A DNA stretch of 64,000 bases from Streptomyces sp. NBC_00273 (GCF_036178145.1 NZ_CP108067.1:4278001-4342000); one strand, 5' to 3'. Shown: positions 24,533-35,096, numbered from the stretch's first letter. Numbers and translations: made by a program. The notes: generated from the sequence alone by a model not told the origin.

Positions 24533-24568
24533 GTTCCAGCGCTGCGCACCGGGCCGCAGCGCTGGAAC
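24533..24568 (+). terminator. terminator of the tandem secreted-protein genes
   Basis: 13-bp perfect stem GTTCCAGCGCTGC with a 10-base loop, 35 bases past the stop; GCGCTGCGCACCG words are repeated around it. Confidence 0.75.
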
Positions 24569-24606
24569 GCTGCGCACCGACAGGAAGGCATGGCTCATAC
24601 CCACCG

Positions 24607-24637
24607 GAGGGGCCGGGCGATGGCGGCCCGGCCCCTC
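24607..24637 (-). terminator. terminator of the M20 amidohydrolase gene
   Basis: 12-bp perfect stem GAGGGGCCGGGC with a 7-base loop, 6 bases past the stop on the minus strand. Confidence 0.75.
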
Positions 24638-24642
24638 TTCGG

Positions 24643-25905
24643 TCAACGGTCGCCGACGGGCCTCGCGCGACGTCCGTCGAGCAGGGCGGCGGCCGTGAAG
24701 AACTCCACGCCGACGCCGATCGCGGACTCGTCCACGTCGAAGTCGCCCCGGTGCAGATCACGCTTGGCCGTGTCACCGGGCGCACGGACCCCCAGCCGGG
24801 CCATCGCGCCCGGAACGTGCTCCAGGTACCAGGAGAAGTCCTCGCCACCCAGGCTCTGCTCGGTGTCCTCGACCGACTCCGCTCCGCGGCGGACCCCCAT
24901 CGCCTCGCGCAGCAGCTCGGTGATCACCGGGTCGTTGACCACCGGGGGCACCCCGCGCACGTGGTTGATCTCGAACTTGGCCCCGTGCATGGTCGCGATC
25001 TCGTCGATCGCCGCGTGGATCATGTCCGGCGCCTCGTGCCAGGCGTTCAGGTCCAGGCAGCGCACGGTTCCCGAGAGCTCGGCGTGCATCGGGATGACGT
25101 TGCAGGCGTGCCCGGCCTCGATCCGGCCCCAGGTGACGGACATGCCCGAGCGGGCGTCCATCCGGCGGGCCAGCAGGGCCGGGGCGTCGACGGCCACCCG
25201 GGCGGCGGCCGTCACCAGGTCGGTGGTCAGGTGGGGCCGCGCGGTGTGACCGCCGGGGCCGGAGAGGGTGACCTCCAGCCGGTCGCAGGCGGAGGTGATG
25301 GGGCCGGCCCGCAGCCCGATGCGCCCCGCGTCGACCCGGGGGTCGCAGTGCACGGCGACGATCCGGCCCACCCCGTCCAGGACCCCGGACTCGATGGCGT
25401 CGGTGGCCCCGCCCGGGAGCACTTCCTCGGCGGGCTGGAAGAGCAGCCGCACGGGGCGGGGCAGCAGCCCCTGCCGGTCGAGCTCGGCGAGGACCAGGCC
25501 GGCGCCGAGGACGACCGTGGTGTGCACGTCGTGGCCGCAGGCGTGGGCGCGGTCCGCGAAGGTCGAGCGGTACGGGACGTGCGTCTTGGCATCGGGAATG
25601 GGCAGGGCGTCGATGTCCGCGCGCAGGGCCAGCATCGGCCGGCCCCCGTCCCAGGTGCCCACGTCACAGATCAGGCCCGTACCGGACTTCAGCACCCGTG
25701 GTCGCAGGCCGGCTTTCTCCAACCGGGCCTTGATCGCCGCGGTGGTACGGAATTCCTGGTGTCCGAGCTCCGGGTGCATGTGCAAGTCCCGGCGGAAGGC
25801 AATCAGTTCGGTACGCAGGTGGTCCGGAAGCTTGCCGGGCAGCTCGGGCCGGTCGGACGCGGCGGGCTGGGCGGTCTGGGACTCGCGGGACATCAACTGG
25901 TTCAC
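24643..25905 (-). CDS. M20 family amidohydrolase
   Basis: 420 aa cytosolic metallo-amidase of the hippurate/IAA-amino acid/N-acyl amino acid hydrolase group. Metal ligands: CGHDVH near residue 125 (A-C-G-H-D-x-H), QPAEE near 160, HCDPR near 190 and the late His in RGDFD/LHRGD. The dimerisation (lid) domain starts at CDRLEVTLSGPGGHTARPH. Start at GTG 25905; ATG 25893, preceded by GGGTGA, is equally possible. It lies between the secreted-protein pair and the cell-wall polymer cluster, with no obvious link to either. Confidence 0.88.
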   Translation of the reverse strand: MNQLMSRESQTAQPAASDRPELPGKLPDHLRTELIAFRRDLHMHPELGHQEFRTTAAIKARLEKAGLRPRVLKSGTGLICDVGTWDGGRPMLALRADIDALPIPDAKTHVPYRSTFADRAHACGHDVHTTVVLGAGLVLAELDRQGLLPRPVRLLFQPAEEVLPGGATDAIESGVLDGVGRIVAVHCDPRVDAGRIGLRAGPITSACDRLEVTLSGPGGHTARPHLTTDLVTAAARVAVDAPALLARRMDARSGMSVTWGRIEAGHACNVIPMHAELSGTVRCLDLNAWHEAPDMIHAAIDEIATMHGAKFEINHVRGVPPVVNDPVITELLREAMGVRRGAESVEDTEQSLGGEDFSWYLEHVPGAMARLGVRAPGDTAKRDLHRGDFDVDESAIGVGVEFFTAAALLDGRRARPVGDR

Positions 25906-26030
25906 CCGTTGAAGGGTAGGCCCACGGACGGGTCAACTGGCCGGGGATCACGAAAAGTTCATGCCGTTAGGGGAAAGAAACCCGACCTCTGGACGCATGA
26001 CCGGATGCGCCCGGGGGTAAACTCGCGCGC

Positions 26031-27206
26031 TCATCCGGCCGTGGGAGCCGCCTGGGCAGGCAGTCTGCGCACATCACGGGCGGTGTCGGTGACCCCCGTG
26101 AGGAAGCTGCGGGCGCGCGGGGAGGCGGACCCGGTGAGCCAGGCGGGGTCCACATCGCATACGGCGACCGTGACACCGGTACCGGTGAGTGCGTACGGCA
26201 GCGTGTGGACGACGGTGGACGGAAAGCTGACGATCGTCCGGCCGACCGGACCGCGCCGGGCGATCAGCTCCAGCGGCAGGTCCGGGCGCACGATCTCCAG
26301 CCCCGTGGCCCGGCTCAGGGCGCGCAGCTTCTCCGGGGACTCGCGGCGGTGGGCGAAGTAGCGGGTGGCTCCGTGCTCCAGGGTCAGGGCGCGCACGGCG
26401 TCCAGATAGCGGTCCGGGTCCACCACCCCGGTCTCCACGAGCGAGGTGCCGACCAGGTCGGTTCCCTTGGTCAGCCGGGGCGGGCCGAACCGGGCACGGG
26501 TCCAGGCGAAGTCGTTGACCCGCAGCGTCATTCCGCCGTGGGCGGTGACGGGCATCGAGCTGAACACCTCGACGCGGTGGCCGCGGTGCGCGGCCGGGGT
26601 GAAGCGGCGGCGCGCGGTCGCCGAGACGGGTGCGTACGCCAGCTCGCGGACCCGGCCGGGCAGTCCACCGCCGCCGACCCGGTGCCACCGTACGAGGCGT
26701 TCGCCGCGGGCGGTCTGGGCCATGAACTCCATGGTGGCGGTGCCGTCGTCGACCACCACGAGCTCCTCGGCGCGCACGAGGGTGAGCAGCAGCTGGACGT
26801 AGCGCGAGAAGGGGTCTCCGACGACGACCGTACGCGCGGCGCGCACGTCGCGCGCCAGCGCGGCGAGCGCCTTCAGCGGCGCGAACCGGCTGCCGCGCGC
26901 CTCCTGCCACCGGACCTCGTGCCCCTCGTCCCGCGCCAGCGCGGCCACCCGGCGGAGCTGGCCGCGGGACATCGGGTCGGTGGGCGGCAGGACGACGATC
27001 CGCAGGGGTGGCGCGTCGCCCGCCGGCCGGGGCGCGGGGCCGGTCAGGTCCCCGCCGTCGGCGCGACGCCCCCGCTGGCGCGGCACCCCGTCCAGCTGTG
27101 ACTGCTCTCCGGGGCGCGCGTACGCCCACTCCAGCACGTTGAGGAGCTGGACCGGACTCTCGACGAACGCCAGCGTGGAGGCGGAGGGGCTGGAGGGGGT
27201 CACCAC
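26031..27206 (-). CDS. sialyltransferase-like glycosyltransferase (GT52/polysialyltransferase type)
   Basis: 391 aa, no signal peptide. It opens with STLAFVESPVQLLNVLEWA, the N-terminal strand-helix of GT52-like CMP-sugar transferases. VVVGDPFSRYVQLLL and VVVDDGTATMEFM follow, then YFAHRRESPEKLRAL with a His-Arg pair, and TIVSFPSTVVHTLP near the C-terminus. These mirror the HP and SS/ST motifs of bacterial sialyl- and polysialyltransferases. It sits 45 bases after the NeuA-NeuB fusion gene in the same direction, so it is inferred to transfer the activated nonulosonic acid into a cell-wall polymer. Assignment by motif only. Confidence 0.65.
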   Translation of the reverse strand: MVTPSSPSASTLAFVESPVQLLNVLEWAYARPGEQSQLDGVPRQRGRRADGGDLTGPAPRPAGDAPPLRIVVLPPTDPMSRGQLRRVAALARDEGHEVRWQEARGSRFAPLKALAALARDVRAARTVVVGDPFSRYVQLLLTLVRAEELVVVDDGTATMEFMAQTARGERLVRWHRVGGGGLPGRVRELAYAPVSATARRRFTPAAHRGHRVEVFSSMPVTAHGGMTLRVNDFAWTRARFGPPRLTKGTDLVGTSLVETGVVDPDRYLDAVRALTLEHGATRYFAHRRESPEKLRALSRATGLEIVRPDLPLELIARRGPVGRTIVSFPSTVVHTLPYALTGTGVTVAVCDVDPAWLTGSASPRARSFLTGVTDTARDVRRLPAQAAPTAG

Positions 27207-27251
27207 GTGCTCCTTGTCGGGGGACGGAACGCGTACGCGCCGGGCGGGGCG

Positions 27252-28964
27252 TCAGACGGCTGCGAGCTCGCCCCGGACGCGGCGGAGCTTCTTCATGGGG
27301 CCGAGCTCGGACTCGTAGACGCGCTTGACGCCGTCGCCGAGGGCGGTCTCGATGGTGCGGATGTCGCGGACCAGCCGGGTGAGGCCGCCGGGCTCGACGG
27401 AGGCGGCCTGGTCGGAGCCCCACATCGCGCGGTCGAGGGTGATGTGCCGCTCGACGAAGGTGGCGCCGAGGGCGACGGCGGCGAGGGTGGTCTGCAGGCC
27501 CGTCTCGTGGCCGGAGTAGCCGATCGGGACGTTCGGGTACTCCTCCCGGAGGGTGTTGATCACCCGCAGGTTGAGCTCCTCGGCCTTGGCCGGGTACGTC
27601 GAAGTCGCGTGGCAGAGGAGGATGTTGGCGCTGCCGAGCACCTCCACCGCGTGGCGGATCTGCTGCGGGGTGGACATGCCGGTGGACAGGACGACGGTGC
27701 GGCCGGTGGCGCGCAGGGCGCGCAGCAGCTCGTCGTCGGTGAGGGAGGCGGAGGCCACCTTGTGGGCGGGGACGTCGAACTTCTCCAGGAAGGCGACGGC
27801 CTCGGTGTCCCACGGGGAGGCGAACCAGTCGATGCCGCGCTTGGCGCAGTGGTCGTCGATGGCGCGGTACTCGTCCTCGCCGAACTCGACCTTGTGGCGG
27901 TAGTCGATGTAGGTCATCCGGCCCCAGGGGGTGTCGCGTTCGATGTCCCACTGGTCGCGCGGGGTGCAGATCTCCGGGGTGCGCTTTTGGAACTTCACGG
28001 CGTCGCAACCGGCTTCGGCGGCGGCGTCGATGAGGGCGAAGGCGTTGCCGAGGTCGCCGTTGTGGTTGATGCCGATCTCACCGACGACGTAGACGGGGCG
28101 GCCGGGGCCCGCGGTGCGGGGGCCGAAGGTGCGCAGGCGGGAGTCGGGGGTGGTCGTCATGGCAGGAGGCGTCCTTCGGTGCGGGGGTGTACGGGGCGTA
28201 CGGGGTGTGGGCTGCGGGTCGGAGTGCGGGTCGGGGTGCGCGTCGCGGTCCGGGGCGGGCTGTGCGGGGTGTGCCTCCGGGCGCGGGTCGAGCAGGGGTG
28301 CGAGCAGTCGGGCGCGGGCCAGGTCGTGCGGATCGTCGATCTCCAGGACCCGCGCGGGATCGGTGGCGACGGGGAGGGTGCGGCCGAAGAACCGGTGCCG
28401 GGCGGTGCGGAAGCCCGCGGCGTCCATGGCGTAGGCGGCGCCCGTCTCCAGCAGGTCCTGCGGCCGGTCCTGGCGCCGGGGGCGGTACGCCGCCTCGTGG
28501 TTGACGCCGGCCCCGCAGCCGTCGGCCCCCTCCCGCCAGAGGAACCCGTGGAACGGGGCCACGGTCAGGGCCGAGTCGGCCGCCCCGGAGGCGACGGCCA
28601 CGGCCACCGACTCGACGTCGGAGGTGGTGAGGAAGGGGCTGGTGCACTGGACGAGGAGGACCACGTCCACGACGAGGGAGTGCAGTTCTTCGAAGGCGGC
28701 CAGCGCGTGCAGGACGGCGGCCTCGCTGCTCGCGGTGTCGCCGGAGATCGCGGTGGGGCGGGCGATGACGTCGGCCCCGGCCGCGCGGGCGGCGGCGGCG
28801 ATCGCCTCGGAGTCGGTGGAGACCACCACGTCGGTGACGGTCGGTGCGGCCCGGCAGGCCAGGACGGCGCGGGCGACGAGCGGGGTGCCGGCGACCTCGG
28901 CGAGGTTCTTGCCCGGGACTCCCTTGGAGCCGCCGCGGGCCGGGATGACGGCGAGGACCCTCAC
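27252..28964 (-). CDS. CMP-nonulosonate cytidylyltransferase fused to nonulosonate synthase (NeuA-NeuB)
   Basis: 570 aa in a single uninterrupted frame. Residues 1-220 are a NeuA-type cytidylyltransferase (VIPARGGSKGVPGKNL, LVQCTSPFLT, EIDDPHDL). A Pro/His/Asp-rich linker covers about 225-268. Residues 269-570 are a NeuB synthase (YVVGEIGINHNGDL, AVKFQKRTPEIC, STGMSTP, IGYSGHE, ERHITLDR) that condenses PEP with a sugar. The C-terminal SAF domain of longer NeuB proteins is absent. An internal ATG at 28160 with GAAGGA upstream could also yield NeuB alone. Relatives in S. coelicolor belong to a Kdn teichulosonic-acid locus. The GTG start overlaps the upstream stop by 4 bases. Confidence 0.85.
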   Translation of the reverse strand: MRVLAVIPARGGSKGVPGKNLAEVAGTPLVARAVLACRAAPTVTDVVVSTDSEAIAAAARAAGADVIARPTAISGDTASSEAAVLHALAAFEELHSLVVDVVLLVQCTSPFLTTSDVESVAVAVASGAADSALTVAPFHGFLWREGADGCGAGVNHEAAYRPRRQDRPQDLLETGAAYAMDAAGFRTARHRFFGRTLPVATDPARVLEIDDPHDLARARLLAPLLDPRPEAHPAQPAPDRDAHPDPHSDPQPTPRTPRTPPHRRTPPAMTTTPDSRLRTFGPRTAGPGRPVYVVGEIGINHNGDLGNAFALIDAAAEAGCDAVKFQKRTPEICTPRDQWDIERDTPWGRMTYIDYRHKVEFGEDEYRAIDDHCAKRGIDWFASPWDTEAVAFLEKFDVPAHKVASASLTDDELLRALRATGRTVVLSTGMSTPQQIRHAVEVLGSANILLCHATSTYPAKAEELNLRVINTLREEYPNVPIGYSGHETGLQTTLAAVALGATFVERHITLDRAMWGSDQAASVEPGGLTRLVRDIRTIETALGDGVKRVYESELGPMKKLRRVRGELAAV

Positions 28965-30304
28965 AGCTCCCCCAGCCTGCGGATCACCGGGGCCACGCGC
29001 TGCACGCCGTGCCGGTAGGCCCCGCGGGCGGCCTCGCGCAGGTGGCCGCGGAGCCTACGGCGCAGCCGGGACTCCCCCGCGGCCGGGCGCACCGCGCCGG
29101 GCAGCGGGGTGCCGTCGGGTGCGAGGTGGTGGCGGGCGAGGATCCCGGGGAGGTATCCGGGTGCGGTGGTGCGCGTGTAGTACGGGGCGGGCGATGGCAG
29201 CCGGGCGGCGGCGAGCAGTCCGGCGACCTTGGCCCGGGCGACGGCGTAGGCGTCCGCGCCGGTGTCCGCGCCCGTGGCCGCGCCGCTGCCCGTGTCCGCG
29301 GCGGACAGGACGCCCTGCGCGGCCAGCCAGGCCGGGTCGCCCACCGGGAGGAGACCGGAGTCGATCTGGTCCCAGGAGGCCAGGCAGCCGGAGCCGAGGA
29401 AGTGGTGGTTGCCGAGGGCCTCGCGGATGCCGAGGTCGGTGAGGACCGCCGTCGGGATGGACCGGTGCAGGGATTCCAGGGCTGCCGTGGAGGAGACGGT
29501 GACGAGCAGATCGGCGCCGTCCAGGACCTCGCCCATGTTCCCGTACACCAGGCGGCAGTTGGCGGGCAGTCCGCCCGGGACCTTCTCGGCGAGCCGCTGG
29601 TACGGCTGCTCCTCCAGGTGCGTGGTGTGCTCCCCGGGCTTGCTGCGGAGCTTGATCAGCACTTCCCGGTCGGGGTGCAGCCGGGCGTGTCCGGCGGCCC
29701 GTTCCAGCAGGTAGGCGCGGTCGGCGCGGCTGTCGGGCACGGAGGGCTGGACGGCGAAGACCACCGTGTGGGCGCGGCTCCCGGCCGGCTCGTACGGCGC
29801 TCCGCCGAGGAAGGGCAGGGCGGTCTCGGTGACGGCGGCGGCGTCCGCGCCGACGCCCTCGTACACGGCGCGGAACCGCTGCGCGTCGTGGCGGGAGTTG
29901 GCGAGGACGAGGTCGGCGCCGTGGCGCAGCAGCAGCCCGTCGGCGAGCTTCTCGTATACGACGCCCACGTAGCCGGTGACGAGCACGGGGCGCCGGGCCG
30001 GGGCGGGCCACAGGGCGCGGGCCCCGTGCAGGACGGCCTGGACGGCCCCGCCGACGAGCGCGAGGACGACCACGTCGTAGCGCTCGCGTTCGATCTCGGC
30101 GAGGAACTCGGCGCAGGTCACCTCGGACAGCCGGTCGGCCCGCACCCCCACCTCGCCGAGCTGGCGCGCGGTGGGCGTGGCCCGGCCGCGCAGCAGGAAT
30201 CCGGTGAGCTGGTGGTCGGGTACGAGACGGCGGGCGGTGAGTGCGCCCCATTTCCATCGCGTATCGGAATCGGCGAGTACGGCGACGCGTTTGCGTTCTG
30301 GCAC
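28961..30304 (-). CDS. DUF6716-type putative glycosyltransferase
   Basis: About 447 aa with a GT-B-like layout. The N-terminal Rossmann half is RVAVLADSDTRWKWGALTARRL and YDVVVLALVGGAVQAVL. The C-terminal half is HPDREVLIKLRSKPGEHTTHLEE, NCRLVYGNMGEVLDGADLLVTVSSTAALESLHRS, which resembles the nucleotide-binding half of capsule and polysialic-acid glycosyltransferases. It ends in an Arg-rich amphipathic tail. The start is taken at GTG 30304 (PERKRVAVLAD); no strong ribosome site is visible. It is the first gene of the minus-strand operon with NeuA-NeuB and the GT52-like protein. Confidence 0.75.
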   Translation of the reverse strand: MPERKRVAVLADSDTRWKWGALTARRLVPDHQLTGFLLRGRATPTARQLGEVGVRADRLSEVTCAEFLAEIERERYDVVVLALVGGAVQAVLHGARALWPAPARRPVLVTGYVGVVYEKLADGLLLRHGADLVLANSRHDAQRFRAVYEGVGADAAAVTETALPFLGGAPYEPAGSRAHTVVFAVQPSVPDSRADRAYLLERAAGHARLHPDREVLIKLRSKPGEHTTHLEEQPYQRLAEKVPGGLPANCRLVYGNMGEVLDGADLLVTVSSTAALESLHRSIPTAVLTDLGIREALGNHHFLGSGCLASWDQIDSGLLPVGDPAWLAAQGVLSAADTGSGAATGADTGADAYAVARAKVAGLLAAARLPSPAPYYTRTTAPGYLPGILARHHLAPDGTPLPGAVRPAAGESRLRRRLRGHLREAARGAYRHGVQRVAPVIRRLGEL

Positions 30305-30480
30305 GCGGCAGAAGCTATTCCGCAAATTCGGTGATCGGCCCAACGACCGCACAACAGCGGGTTAACAACGCGTCGACGAAATGCGAAAGCGCACGGGTTA
30401 ACTCGCCCGCCCCGCGCCGTTCACATGGATTCCGCATACGGGCCACAGTGAATGACGGGAGGCGCCCTAATGTCTCGCAG
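30305..30480. promoter_or_regulatory. divergent promoter region of the nonulosonic-acid cluster
   Basis: 176 bases separating the two divergent operons of the cluster. It is less GC-rich than the genes around it (gcaaattcggtgatcgg, gttaacaacgcg, gggttaactcg), with two gttaac words 30-40 bases apart. No operator could be defined. Confidence 0.45.
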
Positions 30481-31467
30481 GTGCCCAAGCTCTCTGTTGT
30501 CGTGCCGTTCTACAACGTGCAGACGTACGCACCGGACGCCCTGAAGAGTCTCGAACTCAACGCCCGGGAGGATTTCGAGTTCCTGCTGGTCGACGACTGC
30601 TCGACGGACGGGACGCCCGACCTGCTGGAACGGGCGGCGCGCGAGCTGCCGGGGGCGGTGCACCTCAGACACGAGCGCAACGGCGGCCTGGCCACCGCGC
30701 GGAACACCGGTCTGGACGCGGCCCGCGGCGAGTACCTGACCTTCCTGGACGGGGACGACTGGCTGGCGCCCGGCCATCTGGCCCGAACCTTGGCTGCCAT
30801 AGAGGCCCTGAGCTGTGATTTCGTCCGTACCGACCATGTGCGGTGCACCGGCCGGTCGCGGAGCGTGCAGCGCGTCCCCTTCGGCCCGCAGTCGGTGGTC
30901 GCCGCGCCGCGCACCGCGATCCTGCCCGCCGACCGGGCCACGTCGGTGGACTATCCGTACGCCTGGGCCGGGATGTACCACCGGCGGCTGCTGGACCGCG
31001 GGGTGCTGCACTTCACCGACGGGCTGCGGACCGCGGAGGACCGGCCGTGGATCTGGCGGCTGCACCGGGAGGCGGAGTCGTTCGCCGCGGTCGGGCTGCC
31101 CGGTATCTTTTACCGACGCGGAGTTTCCACCTCATTGACGCAGGTGGGGGACGAACGGCAGCTCGATTTCATCCGCGCATTCGATCAGGTGCTCGCGGAG
31201 GTCACCGCCGACCGAGAATGTGATCGACTGCTCCCGAAAGCCGTCCGAACCTATTGTGCAATTATCGCCCATCATTTCGGGTCCATCGAAAGGTTCGAGC
31301 CGGACGTGGCCAAGAAACTCCGTCTCATGAGCTCGGCCGCGCTCGGCCGCATGCCGCAGGACGTACTGGACCAGGTCCTGGACTCGATGGACGTCGAACG
31401 CTCCGCCGTGCTGCGCCGCCTGCGCACCGGCCGCCGCCGCCCCGCCCCGTCGGGAGCGAGTGCCTGA
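30481..31467 (+). CDS. GT2 family glycosyltransferase
   Basis: About 328 aa with a GT-A fold. KLSVVVPFYNVQTYAPDALKSL at the N-terminus, DDCSTDGTPDLL near 39, the nucleotide-sugar site HERNGGLATARNTGLDAARGEYLTFLDGDDW with the DxD metal motif near 90, and EDRPWIWRLH near 190 as the catalytic region. It adds a sugar from an NDP-sugar donor to the polymer or its linkage unit. GTG at 30481 is the minimal start; GTG at 30448 in the same frame is possible and closer to GGGAGG. Its stop overlaps the next ATG by one base (TGATG). Confidence 0.85.
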   Translation: MPKLSVVVPFYNVQTYAPDALKSLELNAREDFEFLLVDDCSTDGTPDLLERAARELPGAVHLRHERNGGLATARNTGLDAARGEYLTFLDGDDWLAPGHLARTLAAIEALSCDFVRTDHVRCTGRSRSVQRVPFGPQSVVAAPRTAILPADRATSVDYPYAWAGMYHRRLLDRGVLHFTDGLRTAEDRPWIWRLHREAESFAAVGLPGIFYRRGVSTSLTQVGDERQLDFIRAFDQVLAEVTADRECDRLLPKAVRTYCAIIAHHFGSIERFEPDVAKKLRLMSSAALGRMPQDVLDQVLDSMDVERSAVLRRLRTGRRRPAPSGASA

Positions 31468-32813
31468 TGCCCACCCAGATCTTCCTGGCCTCCACCCTCT
31501 ACGGTGCGGCCACGCTCGCGGCGGGCATCGACGCGGGCTCCTTCCCGCCCGCCGGCCGCCGCATCCTGCTGACCAGCAACCACGCCGTCACGGCCGAGGT
31601 GGCCCCGGGCGTCACGGACATGCCGGGCTTCGCCGCCCTGCGCCCCCGCTTCGACGAGGTCCTCGACTGGAACCGCGTCATCGAGCCGCAGCACCCGAGC
31701 ACCTGGGCCCCGCGCGCGGAGGACGTCCCGATCTGGGAGCGGCAGCTGCGCACGCTGTGGAACCTGGGCGAGGACCGGGTCGAGCTGATCGTGGAGTCCC
31801 TCCAGGTCCCGCCGGCCCAGAGCCTGTGCCGGCTCTTCCCGGGCGCGGCCGTCGACGTCTACGCCGATGGGCTGATGAGCTACGGACCCACCCGTTTCCG
31901 CCTCGACCCGCAGCTCGGGATGCGGGTACGGCGGGTGCTCCACCTGGACCTGGTGCCCGGGCTGGAGCCCCTGCTGCTGACGGAGTTCGGGGTGCGGGTG
32001 GAGCTGGTGCCGGCGCAGCCGTTCCTCAAGGTCCTCGCGGAGCTCGCCGAGGCCACCCCGGACGAGGCGCCCGAGCCCGCCGGGCCCCCGGCCCTCCTGC
32101 TGGGCCAGTACCTCTCCGCGCTCGACCTGATGACCCTGGCCGAGGAGGAGGAGCTGCACGTGTCGATGGTCCGGGGCGCGCACGCCCTGGGCCACCGGGA
32201 GCTGGTCTTCAAACCGCACCCCGGCGCCCCGGCCGCGTACTGGCGCCGGGCCGAGGAGGAGGCCGAGCGGCTCGGCGCCCGGCTGACCGTGATCGCCGCC
32301 CCGGTTCTGGCCGAGACCCTCTACCAGCGGCTGCGCCCCGCTCTGGTCGTCGGCTGCTTCTCCACCGGGCTGCTCACCGCCGCCACCCTGTACGGGCTCC
32401 CGGTGGCCCGGACCGGCACCGGCGCGGTGCTGGCCGCCCTGACCCCGTACCCGAACAGCAACCGGGTCCCGCTGGCCCTGGTGGACGCGCTGCTTCCGGA
32501 CCTCGCCGACGCCGAGGCCGTCCGCGCCTGGACGCCCCCGACCCCCGAGCAGGTCCGGGCGGAGCCGGCCGCACTGCTCACTGCCGTCGGGTTCACCATG
32601 CAGCCGCAGATCCTGGCCGCGCGGCGGCCGGCGGCCGAGGCCTACCTGGCCAAGCGCCTGACCCCGCACACCTGGCGGTACTTCACGCGCCGCCGACTGA
32701 CCGCACTCGGGCTGCCGGGCGGCATCCCGGCGCAGCTGTCGTTCCTGCCGCGCAGCCGGGCGGTGCGCCGGGCCGTGCGGCGGATGGGATGGCTGCGCCG
32801 CGTCGTCAGCTGA
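31467..32813 (+). CDS. polysialyltransferase family protein
   Basis: 448 aa, no signal peptide. It starts TQIFLASTLYGAATLAAGI. The motifs of bacterial alpha-2,8-polysialyltransferases are present: VDVYADGLMSYGPTR, LLLGQYLSAL, the HP motif in LVFKPHPGAPAAYW near 250, and VVGCFSTGLLTAATLYGLPVART near 295, the SS/ST-type motif that contacts the CMP-sugar. Together with the GT52-like protein at 26031 this gives the cluster two enzymes suited to CMP-nonulosonate. Translationally coupled to the GT2 gene. The C-terminus is Arg-rich, perhaps for membrane contact. Confidence 0.8.
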   Translation: MPTQIFLASTLYGAATLAAGIDAGSFPPAGRRILLTSNHAVTAEVAPGVTDMPGFAALRPRFDEVLDWNRVIEPQHPSTWAPRAEDVPIWERQLRTLWNLGEDRVELIVESLQVPPAQSLCRLFPGAAVDVYADGLMSYGPTRFRLDPQLGMRVRRVLHLDLVPGLEPLLLTEFGVRVELVPAQPFLKVLAELAEATPDEAPEPAGPPALLLGQYLSALDLMTLAEEEELHVSMVRGAHALGHRELVFKPHPGAPAAYWRRAEEEAERLGARLTVIAAPVLAETLYQRLRPALVVGCFSTGLLTAATLYGLPVARTGTGAVLAALTPYPNSNRVPLALVDALLPDLADAEAVRAWTPPTPEQVRAEPAALLTAVGFTMQPQILAARRPAAEAYLAKRLTPHTWRYFTRRRLTALGLPGGIPAQLSFLPRSRAVRRAVRRMGWLRRVVS

Positions 32814-32819
32814 GGGGCC

Positions 32820-33470
32820 TCAACTGACGGCGAGCTTGGCCGCGAAGCCGAGGAAGAGCACGCCCGCCGCCGAGGTGGCTCCGGCCGACAGCCGCTTGCG
32901 GCGCCGGAAGGCCGCCGAGAGGCGGGTCCCGCCGAAGATCAGCATCGTCAGGTACAGGAAGCTGCCGGTCTGCAGCAGACCGCCCAGCAGCAGGAAGGAC
33001 AGCGCCGGGTAGGCGTAGGACGGGTCCACGAACTGCACGAAGAAGGACATCAGGAAGAGGATGGCCTTCGGGTTGAGGAGGCTGATCAGCAGCGCCCGCC
33101 GGTAGGGCCGCTCGTTCTCGGCCGGGTCGGCGGGGACGCCGGCCTCCGCCTCGGCCCGCTCCGCGCGCGTGCGCCACAGCGCCCAGGCACCCCGCATCAT
33201 CCCCACGGCCAGCCACGCCAGGTAGCCGGCACCGAGGAACTTCACCACGGTGAACACCAGCGGGCTCGCCCGCAGCAGCGCCCCGGCGCCCACGGCGGTC
33301 AGCAGCATGAGCACGGCGTCGCCGGTGAACACCCCGGCGGCGGCCTTGTACCCGGTGCGCACCCCGCGGCGGGCGGCCACGGAGAGCACGTAGAGGGAGT
33401 TCGGCCCCGGCAGCAGAATGATCAGCACCAGGCCGGCGAGATAAGTCGGAAGATCTGTCACACCCAGCAT
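32820..33470 (-). CDS. LysE/LeuE family amino acid exporter
   Basis: 216 aa, six helices. It begins with the family signature LVLIILLPGPNSLYVLSVAARRGVRTGYKAAAGVFTGD and has LISLLNPKAILFLMSFFVQFVDP near 125-150. The inner-membrane exporter exchanges neutral amino acids (leucine, homoserine type) for protons. The ATG at 33470 is favoured over the upstream in-frame codon because the family N-terminus begins at MLGVTDLPTYLAG. It converges on the cluster gene with 6 bases between stops. Confidence 0.88.
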   Translation of the reverse strand: MLGVTDLPTYLAGLVLIILLPGPNSLYVLSVAARRGVRTGYKAAAGVFTGDAVLMLLTAVGAGALLRASPLVFTVVKFLGAGYLAWLAVGMMRGAWALWRTRAERAEAEAGVPADPAENERPYRRALLISLLNPKAILFLMSFFVQFVDPSYAYPALSFLLLGGLLQTGSFLYLTMLIFGGTRLSAAFRRRKRLSAGATSAAGVLFLGFAAKLAVS

Positions 33471-33515
33471 GCGCAGGAGTGTCCCACAAGGTTGCACCTG
33501 TCGCGCCAGTGTGTT

Positions 33516-35096
<1,581 letters not shown>

